NCBI GenBank assembly: GCA_019614645.1
Contig: JABWDB010000012.1
Span: 5,456,001 to 5,520,000 of the forward strand
DNA from: Stratiolaelaps scimitus
Taxonomy: Eukaryota; Arthropoda; Arachnida; Mesostigmata; Laelapidae
DNA length: 64,000 nt
Direction: 5' to 3'
The notes beneath the pieces are model-generated. The model was not told the origin of the DNA. It made no database searches and saw nothing but the letters and a program-made list of their open reading frames with translations. Made by a program: the position numbers and the translations under genes. Shown piece after piece: positions 26,030 through 36,722 of the stretch (within the stretch, counting starts at the first letter, position 1; each line of letters opens with the position of its first letter).

Positions 26030-26254
26030 CAACTACTACGTTCTGAGGGATATATCTTCGAGTACGGAGATGCGTTTCACATCAATCGCAGTCGGACCGG
26101 TTACCCGTATATGGCCTGCAAGAAATATCCTATCCCCGATAGGATCTCCCCGAGGCAGGTCCGTCAAGGGCTTGGCGACATACGGCAACATTGGGTTGGG
26201 CATTGTAAGCACAAAGTAAGTAAGTATGTCCAAGATACAACAGCTTACCTGTAG
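26030..26254 (+). CDS. Possible FLYWCH-like zinc-finger exon or fossil
   Basis: The open frame runs between stops at 26027 and 26252. It reads GYIFEYGDAFHINRSRTG, then YPYMACKKYP, and later GLGDIRQHWVGHCKH. The spacing of aromatic residues, Cys and the final His-x-x-His recalls a FLYWCH zinc finger, a DNA- or protein-binding fold seen in BTB proteins and Mutator-like transposases. The expected second Cys is absent (Asp-Arg stands there) and the last pair is H-x2-H instead of H-x-H. A strong splice donor, AAA/GTAAGTAAGT, sits at 26215/26216, right after the His motif. The acceptor is unclear. A longer 174-residue antisense frame overlaps and is probably a shadow. This may be an exon, a transposase fossil or chance. 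Confidence 0.28.
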   Translation, partial: QLLRSEGYIFEYGDAFHINRSRTGYPYMACKKYPIPDRISPRQVRQGLGDIRQHWVGHCKHKVSKYVQDTTAYL

Positions 26255-27079
26255 TACACAGAATGCGAAGTGGATGCGAGCTAACCTACCTGTCGCTGCA
26301 AGTGACTGGGAGCTTAAGCGAGGTCTCTTATTATCGAGACGCTTCCAGCGAATTGCGATATCGATTTTCCTATGTGGAATCTCATAGACGTTCGGTTGAA
26401 GTGTTCTGAACCGCAGAGTGACGATTCGCGTTGCGTTTTCCGTATTGGACATTAAACTAAAGACTAGCGCGCGAATACTGTGCTTTCGCAAAATCTCCTG
26501 CCAAGGATGGTGCAGGCTTGTGTATACGGTGAGCATATGTGCTTGAAACATAGCATTCATGCCGGGGGGTTGATGTGATCCTCATCTCCTCGTAAGCTTT
26601 CAAGTCAGGATGTGCACCTGATACAGACAAGTGCAGCTGACCCAGTAAAACCAGTTAATAGTTCCATACTGATTTGTGCTTCTAGCCACGCACGTCGCCT
26701 TTGGCTGTATGCCGGACCTCCCACGAGGCAGACGAAATGATCAGTATTATTAGCCAATCGGATCAAAACGGCGAAAAAAAATTAGCCAGGCGGCACAGAT
26801 GGAAAAAAAACAGGTTCATATTGAGATATTTGAGAGATTGCCATCGGTTACACCTACCGGCGTTCCGAGGGTGACCCGGTCCGGACCACCCTGCGCGTAG
26901 CGTACGTGCTCTCAATCACTGTGATTCCGTGGCTTCGATTGAGACACAATCACCATAGTGCAATTCCCCCTTTTACATAGCACACGAAAACGAACGGTTC
27001 ATACTTCAGCACGTTCTGCCGACCACGATATAATTTTAATACATCCTGTGTGGTGGACTACGCGAGTGAACTGTTTGCC

Positions 27080-27092
27080 GGGGGGGGGGGGG
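27080..27092 (+). repeat. G13 homopolymer
   Basis: Thirteen consecutive G. Similar runs occur at 43089-43100 (G12) and 50582-50594 (G13). All are candidates for length errors or G-quadruplex-type structure. Confidence 0.9.
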
Positions 27093-27126
27093 TCTATGGT
27101 GCAAGCTACCGGATGCGACGTGTCCA

Positions 27127-27171
27127 ATATATATATATATATTATATATATATATATATTATATATATATA
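27127..27171. repeat. Interrupted (TA)n microsatellite
   Basis: Three TA blocks are separated by TT/ATTA interruptions. It lies about 750 bases upstream of the bHLH gene. Confidence 0.9.
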
Positions 27172-27473
27172 CATGCGTTGTGTGAAATAAGAAGGTGGAA
27201 ACACATAGTGAATCTAGGCCGGTTAGATTGAATTTCCCTAAGAAATATCTCCAATCGTTGATGGGATAGGGATAGACTTGTTAGTTGCTGCGGCAAAAAC
27301 TCGAATACGGACCAAATGATATATATGTATATATCAACCTTGAACTGTATCTAGTTCGTTGGGCTTATTTTTTTGTGTTCACTTTAGCAAGACGGTACGG
27401 CGGCGGCGGCAGCGGCGCTGAAGGTATAGCTGCTCTACCTTCGGAACATTTCATTCGTGACAAACAATAGGTT

Positions 27474-27923
27474 AGGTTAGTTAGTTTCGAACGTTACAAT
27501 GAAATCTACGTTTCCCTCGATGCTTTTCATTAGGCACGACAAAGGTGAGCGCCAAGGGCCCCAGCGTTGCATGGCCACACGAGTACTAGTGCAACCCCCA
27601 CGATAGTCCTAAGTTCGGCCGGCGGTTCCGATGAACCGGCCAGCAACGAGAGATCAAAGTCTACCTGTAGCCGCAAGCCCTGGTTCGCCGCCTCCTCTCC
27701 AGAACCCGAATCCAATGAGCCCTCTCCCAACAATGGGGGGGTTCAAAACTGGTTCGTCCTGCTCGTGGACCTTTAGTTCGCTCATGATCGTAAGCAAACG
27801 AGTGTTTCCGTGTTAACTGTGGATAGGTGCGGCAACAGTTCAAGCTCCTATCATAATCGCCTTGTAAGCTTTGGATAGACCTAAACTGCTCATACCGCAA
27901 GACAGTCAACGGGCTCGGAGAAT
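27474..27923 (+). promoter_or_regulatory. Probable 5' UTR/promoter region of the bHLH gene
   Basis: This stretch lies directly upstream of the start ATG, is unique in the window, and contains no recognised coding or repeat feature. I see no clear TATA box and no obvious E-box in it. The transcription start cannot be placed from sequence alone. Assignment as promoter/5' UTR rests only on position. Confidence 0.35.
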
Positions 27924-29254
27924 ATGGAGCTGGACATGCCCATTACGCGAGTCCTCCTGAATTCCGGTCCTGGCGGCCTTTTGGATTCAAACATGACTAA
28001 GCTGATGGTTCAGCCTGCGCAGGTCCTTAGCAAGCTCCCTATACAGCTGGTAAGCATATTAACGTTGGCTACTGTGTGAATTATATTCGATCGGTCATAT
28101 ACGTATTCTTGTGACCTGATTGAGCTGCTTCCGTGTAAATCCATCCTATCAAGTCGCTCTCAGCCTGTGCAAATCCATTACTGGGATAAAAGAGAGACAG
28201 ACTTGCGCTAACTAGATTGTTGAACTCATAGCGTGGTCACATCAAGGTCACAGCGATCTATTTCTTACCACTATTGTATGCGCCGAAGTAAATATAATCG
28301 CACTTTAGCAGCATAAGACGCACGAGTTGCCGGCGAATCATCACCATTTCTTGCCTCCTTCTATTTTAGGACATGTCACCATCGAAAGTCAACGAGGACG
28401 GCTCCGATCTGACTGCCGTCGGCAAGATCTACGATAGTAACAAGTACAAGATGTCAGTTGCGAGACGGAATGAACGCGAGCGTCGGCGAGTTCAGAACGT
28501 TAATCGGACATTCGATACACTTCGGCACCACGTGCAAGGCTATAAGAACGCCAACAAGAAGATGTCGAAGGTCGAGACGCTCCGCTGTGCCGTCGAATAC
28601 ATTCGTGAGCTGCGGACGATTCTCGGCCTGTTCGAGGATGACGGCGCATTGTGCGCCGCCGTCGCTAGTGAAGCGTACGGGCCGGCTAGCGTTTCGTCAA
28701 ACTTCGACTATCAGATGCCGATTACGCCAAGCTCGCCCATTCAGACCTCGCAGACGTCGAGCTTCGACTACCCTGGGGAAGCTTGCCGTTCACCGCACAG
28801 CTCGAACGCATCGTCGCCTCTACCTCCGTCACCACCGGCCAGTACGCCACCGGCAGTTGTTGACACACTGCCGCGTCACGGCGCTAGCGAATTGGTACCA
28901 ACGAGTCCGGTGTCGCCCGTCGTCAACTTTGCGTCGGGTACAACGATTCTGGCCGACCGCCTACGGATGCCCCCGCTAAATGCGTCCCCAAATGTCGCCG
29001 CTGTGGTCGTTAAGCAGGAGCCATTCGAGTGCGTGACCCCAGAAGTGTCCGCAGAGGTGTTGTTCGACTTTAATGCCAGGTCCACAACGGCGTTGGCGGC
29101 GACGGCGACTGCCGCCCTTAATCAGAATGCCCTCCCTGCTGACGAGAGCGTTTTGGATGAACAGAGTTTCAGCAGGCTCGCCGCTGCGCTTCAAGCGCAC
29201 GCCGGCCAGTCGCTCAGCCAACTGAACTTCAACGACTATCAATGTAAGCATTGA
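27924..29254 (+). CDS. Achaete-scute family bHLH transcription factor, two exons
   Basis: Predicted proneural, E-box-binding nuclear transcription factor of the achaete-scute/ASCL family, which normally acts as a heterodimer with a Daughterless/E-protein (family knowledge). Exon 1 is 27924-28049 and exon 2 is 28370-29254. The GT-AG intron is phase 0, giving 336 residues. The start ATG is the first after an in-frame stop at 27882 and has A at -3 and G at +4. The bHLH spans about residues 72-126. Its basic region is ARRNERERRRV, helix 1 is NRTFDTLRHHV, and helix 2 contains NKKMSKVETLRCAVEYIREL, close to the vertebrate ASCL1 pattern. A Ser/Pro/Thr-rich linker follows. VKQEP (about 256-260) fits a sumoylation consensus. 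AEVLFDF (about 270-276) recalls the short LLDF-type motif near the end of family members. Helix 1 is unusual: the family usually has a Gly/Ser-Phe at the NRTF position. The family is certain; orthology within it (achaete, scute or asense type) is not resolved. A donor-like GTAAGC lies just before the stop. Confidence 0.93.
28050..28369 (+). other. Intron of the achaete-scute-like gene
   Basis: The donor is CAGCTG/GTAAGC at 28049/28050. The acceptor is a pyrimidine tract, CTTCTATTTTAG, ending at 28369. Splicing is phase 0 and joins Leu42 to Asp43. The intron contains a perfect TCAAGGTCA at 28242-28250, the extended half-site used by FTZ-F1/ERR-type nuclear receptors, with another GGTCAC six bases upstream. 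If the intron were retained, exon 2 could still start at its own ATG (28373), giving a 293-residue protein with the intact bHLH. Confidence 0.8.
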
Positions 29255-29640
29255 AGGGCGCATTTTCAATGTGGCTATCTGCTGTCGGCTGTAACGTTTG
29301 AGACGGCATCAATAGCCAATTTCCGTCTTACTGGTATATATATATATATATATCATCATATCATAATCAAATGTTTATTCTCGGAACTGCAATATACATA
29401 CATATGCTTAAGTTCTCGGCAAAAAAAAAAAAGTAAAAAGGATATATATATATATATTATTCCACAACACTTATTCGCATTTGCTGGCCGAATTTCGGTT
29501 ATCTGATAAAGTACTTAGCTGAGCCGTATTGAGTTCGTTGTTGGCGTTCTTCTCTATCCTAGAGCCGTTATTGTGCAGTCCTTTATATGTAGTTCTGTGT
29601 AAAAGAGTACAATTCAATTTATATAGCTGTTTAGTAATAG
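29255..29640 (+). other. 3' flank/probable 3' UTR of the bHLH gene
   Basis: The sequence is AT-rich and follows the TGA at 29252-29254. It holds two (TA)n tracts (29335-29353 and about 29441-29458) and a poly(A) run near 29420. I found no canonical AATAAA close to the stop, so the cleavage site is not assigned. Confidence 0.35.
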
Positions 29641-31545
29641 TATAATTATTACAGCAGTGTATAAGAAATTATATTTCGCGTTTAACCAGAGCCTGTTTTC
29701 TCTTTCCAGATTCTCTATGATGATCTCGAAGTAGCGGGGCTCACGAAATCCTAATATCCGATTAGCTGTGTTCTGCATCCACAGCAGATATCTACATTCA
29801 AAATGCTTTTGCAACCAGTAGCAAAACAGGAATGGAACAAGCAAATCATTCGAGGGGAGTCATCACTATCTATTACTTTTACAATATTAATTCGTTTTTT
29901 TGCTGCAAGTAATTATTATCTATATTACAAGTCTGAACATTCGATCATACATACATGTTCAATGGTAGGGGAGTCTTCTAAAGTCTCCTCGAGCTCTGCG
30001 GCTTAATGGATAAGCTGCGTAGACTATTACCATGTCTCTAACTCGACTAGTGTATCGATGATTGTACGCCAACTAATTTATGCTAAATAGGTGCAGACTA
30101 CAATCAAACTGTGATAACGGTGAATTTCCTCTAAATAACAAAGATGACATGTATATATATACATATATAATGCTTTATGAACAGGTGTCCTTCAGGGTGC
30201 GTTATCGTAATAAAACAACTGGATTTAAATGGCTGTCATTTCTTAGCTATCGTATATATATATAAATATATCGTGAAGCTAATGTGTGTTAATAGTGACG
30301 ATTAGGCTAATAGGTACCCAGTATACCTCAAGTTACGTATCCATTAGTTAGGAAGGTACATATATATCGTAAAGTGGTCACAATAAGAACTAGTTTGTTT
30401 CTTCAGTATCAGCTGACGCTAATATGGACGTTAAAGAAGATTCTTGCCAGATACGAGTAAGGAAGAGAATAAGCAAAGGTGGCCCCGACAGGTCCTCACA
30501 GTAATACCTAAAAGGTTAAGAGCTGAGGCCTGTCACATAGGGGAACAGCTGAGGGTCAGCTCCAAAAAAAATAATATATATATATATATATACATTTATT
30601 ACTTACGTTAGCGAACACCGTTCGTGTATCGTTTCTGCTCTAGTTCGATACTCAGCCAGTCTGTATCTACGCGAAATCAACTCAACCAGACGTGTAAGCG
30701 TTTCAACTGCTTAGCTTAGTGATTCGAATATACTCCATGACTTACATACGCCCGTATGCCTCGCCATACGATACGACTGCTGCTCTCTGCCTGCCCTACA
30801 ACATCGGATCGCTGTGTGGGTCATGGCGGTGGCGACTACGATTTTGATTATGTATGAAAGCTACTGTAAAGCAAAAGAACTCTCTCTCTCTCTCCCTATC
30901 TCACCTTCCCTTCGAGTGGTGGTGAACTCCATAAGGTCGTCGCAGCATAGCAGCAACGCTAACGTCACACTCTCAATGGACTTCATTACGAGTGAATGAG
31001 TGACCGCATGTCTATATCGCGTAGGTGATATGATGAATGGTTCAAGGAAGTGGAGTCTATCAATGACCCGATACTCGAGTAGGTTAGGTTGGTGTAGAAC
31101 GTAGTGCGATGTTCGTCTGCGAGCTTCGTTTGTCTGTCTGCCTACCCGGCTGCCAGTGTCCCTCTCTGCACGATGCTCGGAAACGAACTGCACCCGCCTG
31201 TGGCCTGATTGCTGCTGCTGCTGCTGCGAACAGCTAAAACGCACGGTCAGCTCCAGTGCGATCCTGCTTCACCTGGATCGGCCAGCCCCAATCGAACTGA
31301 TATCGGATCGCTGTCGAACCTGCGATGACCGTCGAAATCGGACACCGCCATTTCGGTCACAGGCGCGCTAACATCTAAATCACCAAAGTGAACAATCGCA
31401 TCCCACAGCAAACAGTAGCAGAGCAGAGTCCCACACTCACCCCTACCTCCTTCCCCCGTTGAATCAACGCCTGCAGCGAATGTCTCGAAGCTCGCAGGAA
31501 CAAGGAAAGATAACCCCTACATGAGAAAACGAAACAGGACGACTG
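29641..31545. other. Gene-free AT-rich stretch
   Basis: It holds (TA)n at 30574-30592 and a short CT tract near 30882-30896. Otherwise unique with no coding signal. Confidence 0.5.
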
Positions 31546-31612
31546 TCATCGTGGTCGCCCACTGGATCAGCTCGACCGCGCGCACCCGAGTTCGAATCTC
31601 GTACGCGTCGCA
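31546..31612 (+). mobile_element. tRNA-like pol III promoter remnant
   Basis: An A-box-like TGGTCGCCCACTGG (31552-31565) lies before a good B box, GAGTTCGAATCTC (31588-31600), at tRNA-like spacing. The acceptor arms do not pair and no SINE tail follows. I read it as a tRNA pseudogene or a truncated SINE head. Confidence 0.4.
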
Positions 31613-32132
31613 GGGCACCGATTGAAAATGACCAAAATCAACTTCTACTACTAATCAGAATTATATAGGCATTGGAGAGAACGGATACACCACTCTGCTT
31701 TTACTGGTGGCCGCCTATCGGTCATTGCTGAAGACCACTGAATGTGTAGACCTTCAACTCGTCGGCGTTTTCTGACCGACAAGAACCAGTAGAATCTCGT
31801 ACGAGCTATATACTGGATGCCTTTTGCAAAGCTCGATAAGATTCTATGATGGTGATGATGATGACTCAAACGATGGGTGTGTTAGGTAAAGATCGTTAGT
31901 TACATGACAATACGAACTCGGTTGGATGGGACTATCGGTTAGCAGCCCGGGAGTCCGTAATAATACCAGAGAGTTAATGTCTTTGTTAGTGCTATTGTCG
32001 TCTTGGGAGGGAAGGTTACCTACCCCCGTGCCGAGTTCTCGCTCGTGAGCGGGACTGATGCTGAAACCACCGGAGGAATAGGTGAACAACTCTTTTATAG
32101 TTATGTCGTAACTCTGTCCAGTCGCACTGATT

Positions 32133-32237
<105 letters not shown>

Positions 32238-32280
32238 ATATCGACAAGGAGAAAAGCGAGACTGCAAAGGTAGAACGAAG

Positions 32281-32300
32281 TATATATATATATATATATA
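32281..32300. repeat. (TA)n microsatellite beside a SINE
   Basis: A 20-base TA tract lies immediately before the tRNA-headed element at 32312. Confidence 0.9.
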
Positions 32301-32311
32301 GATACAGTCGT

Positions 32312-32428
32312 ATTTGTCGTGCGCCTACCTTGCAACCGGAGGAGACGGCCATAGGGGCTCACACGGATTCGATCCCCGCCATCGCACATTTGCACTTAAG
32401 GCATTATGCGACTTATGAAGTAAACCCA
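32312..32428 (+). mobile_element. tRNA-derived SINE copy, diverged
   Basis: A tRNA-like head (CTACCTTGCAACCGGAG anticodon-arm region and B box GGATTCGATCCCC at 32365-32377) is followed by GCACTTAAGGCATTATGCGAC and AAGTAAACCC. This follows the order of the element at 11643-11778. It lies directly downstream of a (TA)n array. The tail is degenerate, so it is an old copy. Confidence 0.55.
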
Positions 32429-34036
32429 AAAGCAGTTGTAGCGTGGACTGATTTTCACGCTTTAAGGCTGCCGAGTCAGCCCGGAAAATTTACTTTACAG
32501 ACAACAGGCGTCGTCCACTAAATTGTGAGCGAGATTCTACTCGTAAACATAACAATCAACACAAATATAATCGCGTGTTATATAATAGGTCCCTGTTATT
32601 ACACAGTGATTTCGCGGTCGTTCCCGAAATGCTAGTCCGCACGGTCAGCTACCTTCTAATATCATTTGTACCACTATAGTCCTAACGAAAAATGGACGAC
32701 CTACTCATGAACATTTGCTACACGCCACCACCACCTGTGTATCCCGTCGAATTCGAACAATTCCTATAGCAATGAATGCTGTGTCTGTGTGCGGCGCCCA
32801 CTGAGTAAACAATGTACTACATAATAGTAAGCTGTGGACACGAACCTTGTCAACTTTGTCGGCCGAAACAGAACAAGTTGAGGAAGATTGGGCAGGTCAC
32901 TCGCTCGCTCTCCCTCCCTGCCTCCCTCCCTGCCTCGCTTTATCTATCTCTCCTCGTTTCTTGACGGAGTCTCTAGCGGGAGGCCGAAAGCAGGCCACGC
33001 GGTTGGCCGCGAGATTCGCGAAACACCCAGGGAGAAGATCCCGAAGCAGTGCAAGCACTTCCTGCTTTGCCTCTTGCTAGAGGAATCAGGCAATGGATCA
33101 CGAGAGACTCGAGCGCCCGCCCGTCCGCCCGCCCGACCGGCTCACTGGGAGACTTAGCTGAGTCGTCGTTATGAGCAGTGTCGGTTGCTAGCCAACGCGG
33201 CAACGACAGATACACTGCCCACTTTTGATAATTTGCAGGCGAGGGTAGTGTCGACATAGTACCGACTACTGTACTTCATTACAGCTGGGGAAGCACTTGT
33301 CATCGCCATCAGAAACATTGGGAGGGTGTCTCAACCGCAGGTCGGACATGAAGCGGTGGGCGTCATTGAGCATTCCAGCTGAACCCGAACGGCGAATTGA
33401 TACGAACAGTGTTTTGCTCAGTTTTCAACGTATGACCATTCTTGACCGGCGATTCCTTTCATGGGTATATACTATAATAAACGAGCTCTACATATCGATT
33501 GCCTCCGCCCACCTCTAATTAGTCTGATCAATCACTGGATTAAATTGCATTGACAATGAGGCTTCTAACCTTCGATGCATTCAGTTGATTTATAGCCATG
33601 AACCAAGGAGCAAGACCGTAACCTTCTTGACCAGGCCCGTTTGCGTCACGAAGCTGATTACATAAACGCGAATTCAGCTAATCCTTCATCCAAGTCCCGA
33701 AGTAACCTTCATATGAAGTGTCCTCCCTCAGTCCCGTCGGCACTAGCCTCGTTCGGCTGAATTTTCTAGTAAGAGCCTTCATTCATGGATTCACAATTTT
33801 TTGTTAACCTCTTCCCTTCCTGTCCCGTACGCTGGCGGCAGTGCGCGAAGCACCCGGGACACCCGAGTCGCTCGAACTGCCTCAGCTCGTTCTCTTCATA
33901 TCTTCACGTGTACTTCAGCCTTCAGCGTTCAGTCGTTCTTCGTTGGCATGTACGGCGGCGCTATTTTGTGTCGACCTACCTGCCAATTCATTCTGCGTTT
34001 CATCGTTGGCTCTCTCACTCTCTCTCGCTCTATGAA

Positions 34037-34079
34037 TCTCTCTCTTTTTTCTATCTCTCTCTCTCTCTCTCTTTCTCTC
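34037..34079 (+). repeat. (CT)n-rich tract
   Basis: Imperfect CT array with TTTTTT and CTTT interruptions. It produces Ser-Leu runs in translation. Confidence 0.88.
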
Positions 34080-35529
34080 AATCGCGAACTGTCGACAGTG
34101 ACAATACAGCGCCGGCGGCTAACAGCAGCGGCCCATGTAGATTGAAACCAAGGAGGAAGCTATCCCTCGCCGTTCTTCAGCTGTCTACTACACCGCTCCC
34201 GTCCCTAGAAACGACCACGCATCAAGACATACATTGCATCCGCACATGCAGGCACAGCCATAGCCACCGTGCGCGCAGGCAGGTCACACACACACACAGC
34301 CATCATTCGCTAGACCATTCTGTAGAATGGTCGGGCTAACCGAACGGCAGCCACCTAGATCGCTGCCTTTCGCAGAGGCGAACCGGCCTCGAATCTCTTT
34401 GGACCTCTTCAGCTTCGGCGCATTCGTGCGATCAGCATTGGTACTGGACCGCTACCAATGCCAACTACACGCTCTCTCTCTCTCTCTCAGTCCCTGTCCT
34501 GCAGCATCGTACGCCCTAGTTACGGTATAGCAGAGTGTAAGTCGAAGGCGATATAGGCTGCTGCCTGTTCCTTCCCGATTCTATGTCTCTCTCCGAGTCC
34601 CGCATGCTTGCGTGGCACTGTAGTGCTTGCTAGGTCGCGCGACGACAACAAGTACTTGCCTGCCGATGAGCGTCGAGCGGGCCAGGTAAGCTCATCTAAT
34701 GAAGGCGGGCTCATCGGTAAGAGAGAGAGAAGACCCTTTGAGGTTGCTTGCTTGCTTGCTCCGGTTCGTACTACTATTTTACTTCGTCGTTATAGAAATT
34801 ACATACACGGCAGTAGAGGAATAGAGAAATGACGATGGCCACTCTTGGCACGAATAGTTGCTGTATACATATATATATATACACATAGTATATATGTTTG
34901 TGTTGTGTACGGGTCCTATGAGGGCCTGCATCTTACGAGGGACTTGGCTCTCGCATCGCTGCCGACGCGGTACACGCCACCGTGAGGAGGATTTTCAAGC
35001 GCCGGGGGTCTCCACCTCACCGGCTGCGGAGATTGTGGAACAGGTTAGCGAGCACTCACTGGCGTCGACGACTGTGCGCTCCGCAGCTGGCGCGACACAG
35101 ATCTGTCACAGACTTGCTCGGAGATCTGGCGCGCCTGGAATATCACCTGAGCGGCGGTGGTGGTGGCGGCAGCTCATCTAGGCGAAACTGATGCGAACAA
35201 TAGTGATGTTCTAATGGGGCCGTCGCAAGTGACTGTTCGTGATGAACGCTGCTGATAACCACGATGGCTTCAATTAAATCGTTGAACTGTGCAGTCGGTG
35301 CTCGCCAATGTACTGAAATATCACGACGAGCTGGTGCGCGGCGACATCGACACGAATCGCTTCGGGTGTATGGGTCAGGGTAATCGTTGCGAGTGATGTA
35401 TCCACATGACCTAATGTATTGGAGTGGGCTTATGATGAACGTTCATAGGATTTTTGAGTTGGCCTTGGGTTTATAGATTCTCTCGAAGACTAACTGACCG
35501 CCATCTCACAGTCGAGCAGAGATCCAGTA

Positions 35530-35556
35530 CATATATATATATATATTTATATATAC
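35530..35556. repeat. (TA)n microsatellite
   Basis: Alternating TA with one TTTA interruption. Confidence 0.88.
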
Positions 35557-36651
35557 ATACATACGTTTGAAGTACTTGTGTGTCAACCGACTTAAATCGA
35601 ATGAACTTAGGTTATTTTAGACGGACGCACCTCATATACATGGATACATTCATATACTCGACAGATGGTCATATTTTCGTCCTGTATTGCCTCTCGCGAC
35701 AACGGCCCTATAAGTTGGTGGATGTAGTCTAAAACCCAACGGGTGTAACCAATATTGTTTCGCCTAAGTTCAGCGGTTGGCCCCTGTTACAGATTAGTCG
35801 AGTGCGGGCGGAAACGGACGAATACATTTATTCCTTCGCTGACATGTTGAGTGTCGTCTATGAAACTGCAAACGGCTATCTCCCCGCCAGAGAAATAGGA
35901 TTGCAAGGTTGTCGACCGCTAGCTCTGCGAGTCGATTGCCGCCGATTACTACGGGGGCTAGCCATATACACGCTCAGCGCATCTTATGGTCGTATGTAAT
36001 CTACACCAAGTGTACGCGCTGTTTGTACCCTGCGGGGCTTCGATGCGAGAAGTTGTATCTGCCATCCGGGCCTTTGTGGTTCCGGACCACAACCGAGATG
36101 AATGAGTGAGGGGGGTCGTGTACCAGTGTTCGCTCTGTACGCGTTTCCGAGGCCAATGTACGACTCCGGTCGACTTTCGAACGTGCGAAACCACAGAGAG
36201 GAACAACTTGTGCGGAAGCAACTCGATGGCTGATTTACGCTCCGCTTAGAGGGGGTGCACCCATTCAGTCGCCGTTTCTTGACTCGAGTTGATTCCGGGG
36301 GAATCGCGCGTGGTGGAGACACGCCGAGCGAAATCGGAGTCCAGGTGCGCGATCGTAGCCACAGGGGATTTCCAATGCTTCTAGCTAGCACGATAGTGGT
36401 TTTGTGGAGCGCTCCTGGCATCGGTAGTCGCTCAGGCCTATGTAAGTCTGAGGGCATGACTTGAGTATCGGTTCCCTAAGGAGAACACCTTGACGAGACA
36501 TAGTTGGTAATACAAACAACGATGAAGACCGTTTTAAAACGCCCACACAACTCTAGCGGGAGGTACAGCAGCATAAGGTAAACGTAGTAAGTACTAACAT
36601 CAAGGAGAAGTTGACAGAAAAGCACACATATAATCATAATTGTAGCTTAGG

Positions 36652-36722
36652 CTCCTACATACAAGAGAGCTTAAGCATTGTAAAATTGCAGCTCCTTTAA
36701 TAAACCAATAAACATTTACCAT
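36652..36722 (+). mobile_element. Retroelement 3' tail module (SINE/LINE end)
   Basis: From the CTTAAG at about 36670 a stretch of some 43 bases is identical to the inverted copy near 52216-52170. It includes CATTGTAAAATTGCAG and AATAAA. It ends in TTTACC, as does the SINE at 11643. The preceding TACAAGAGAG resembles TATAAGAGAA in that SINE. No tRNA-like head is visible here, so it is either 5'-truncated or the 3' end of a partner LINE. Confidence 0.65.

Larger units (their letters stand above)
32430..36650. other. Gene-free stretch
   Basis: Besides CT and TA tracts it contains a good splice donor, GGCCAG/GTAAGC, at 34686/34687. This ends a short open frame reading RSRDDNKYLPADERRAGQ. I cannot connect it to other exons. 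Confidence 0.45.

Noticed and set aside
27470..27484. TTAGG-like telomeric repeat (AGGTTAGGTTAG)
   Set aside because: There are only two units in a row, too few for an interstitial telomeric array.
28458..28979. 173-residue open frame overlapping the bHLH exon
   Set aside because: It is a different frame of the GC-rich coding exon and has no domain. The bHLH frame explains the sequence.
33785..34339. 184-residue frame with Ser-Leu repeats
   Set aside because: The repeats come from (CT)n tracts and the flanks show no recognisable protein.
34557..34686. Short frame ending at the strong donor GGCCAG/GTAAGC
   Set aside because: There is no recognisable protein, acceptor or partner exon. A lone donor match is not enough to call an exon.
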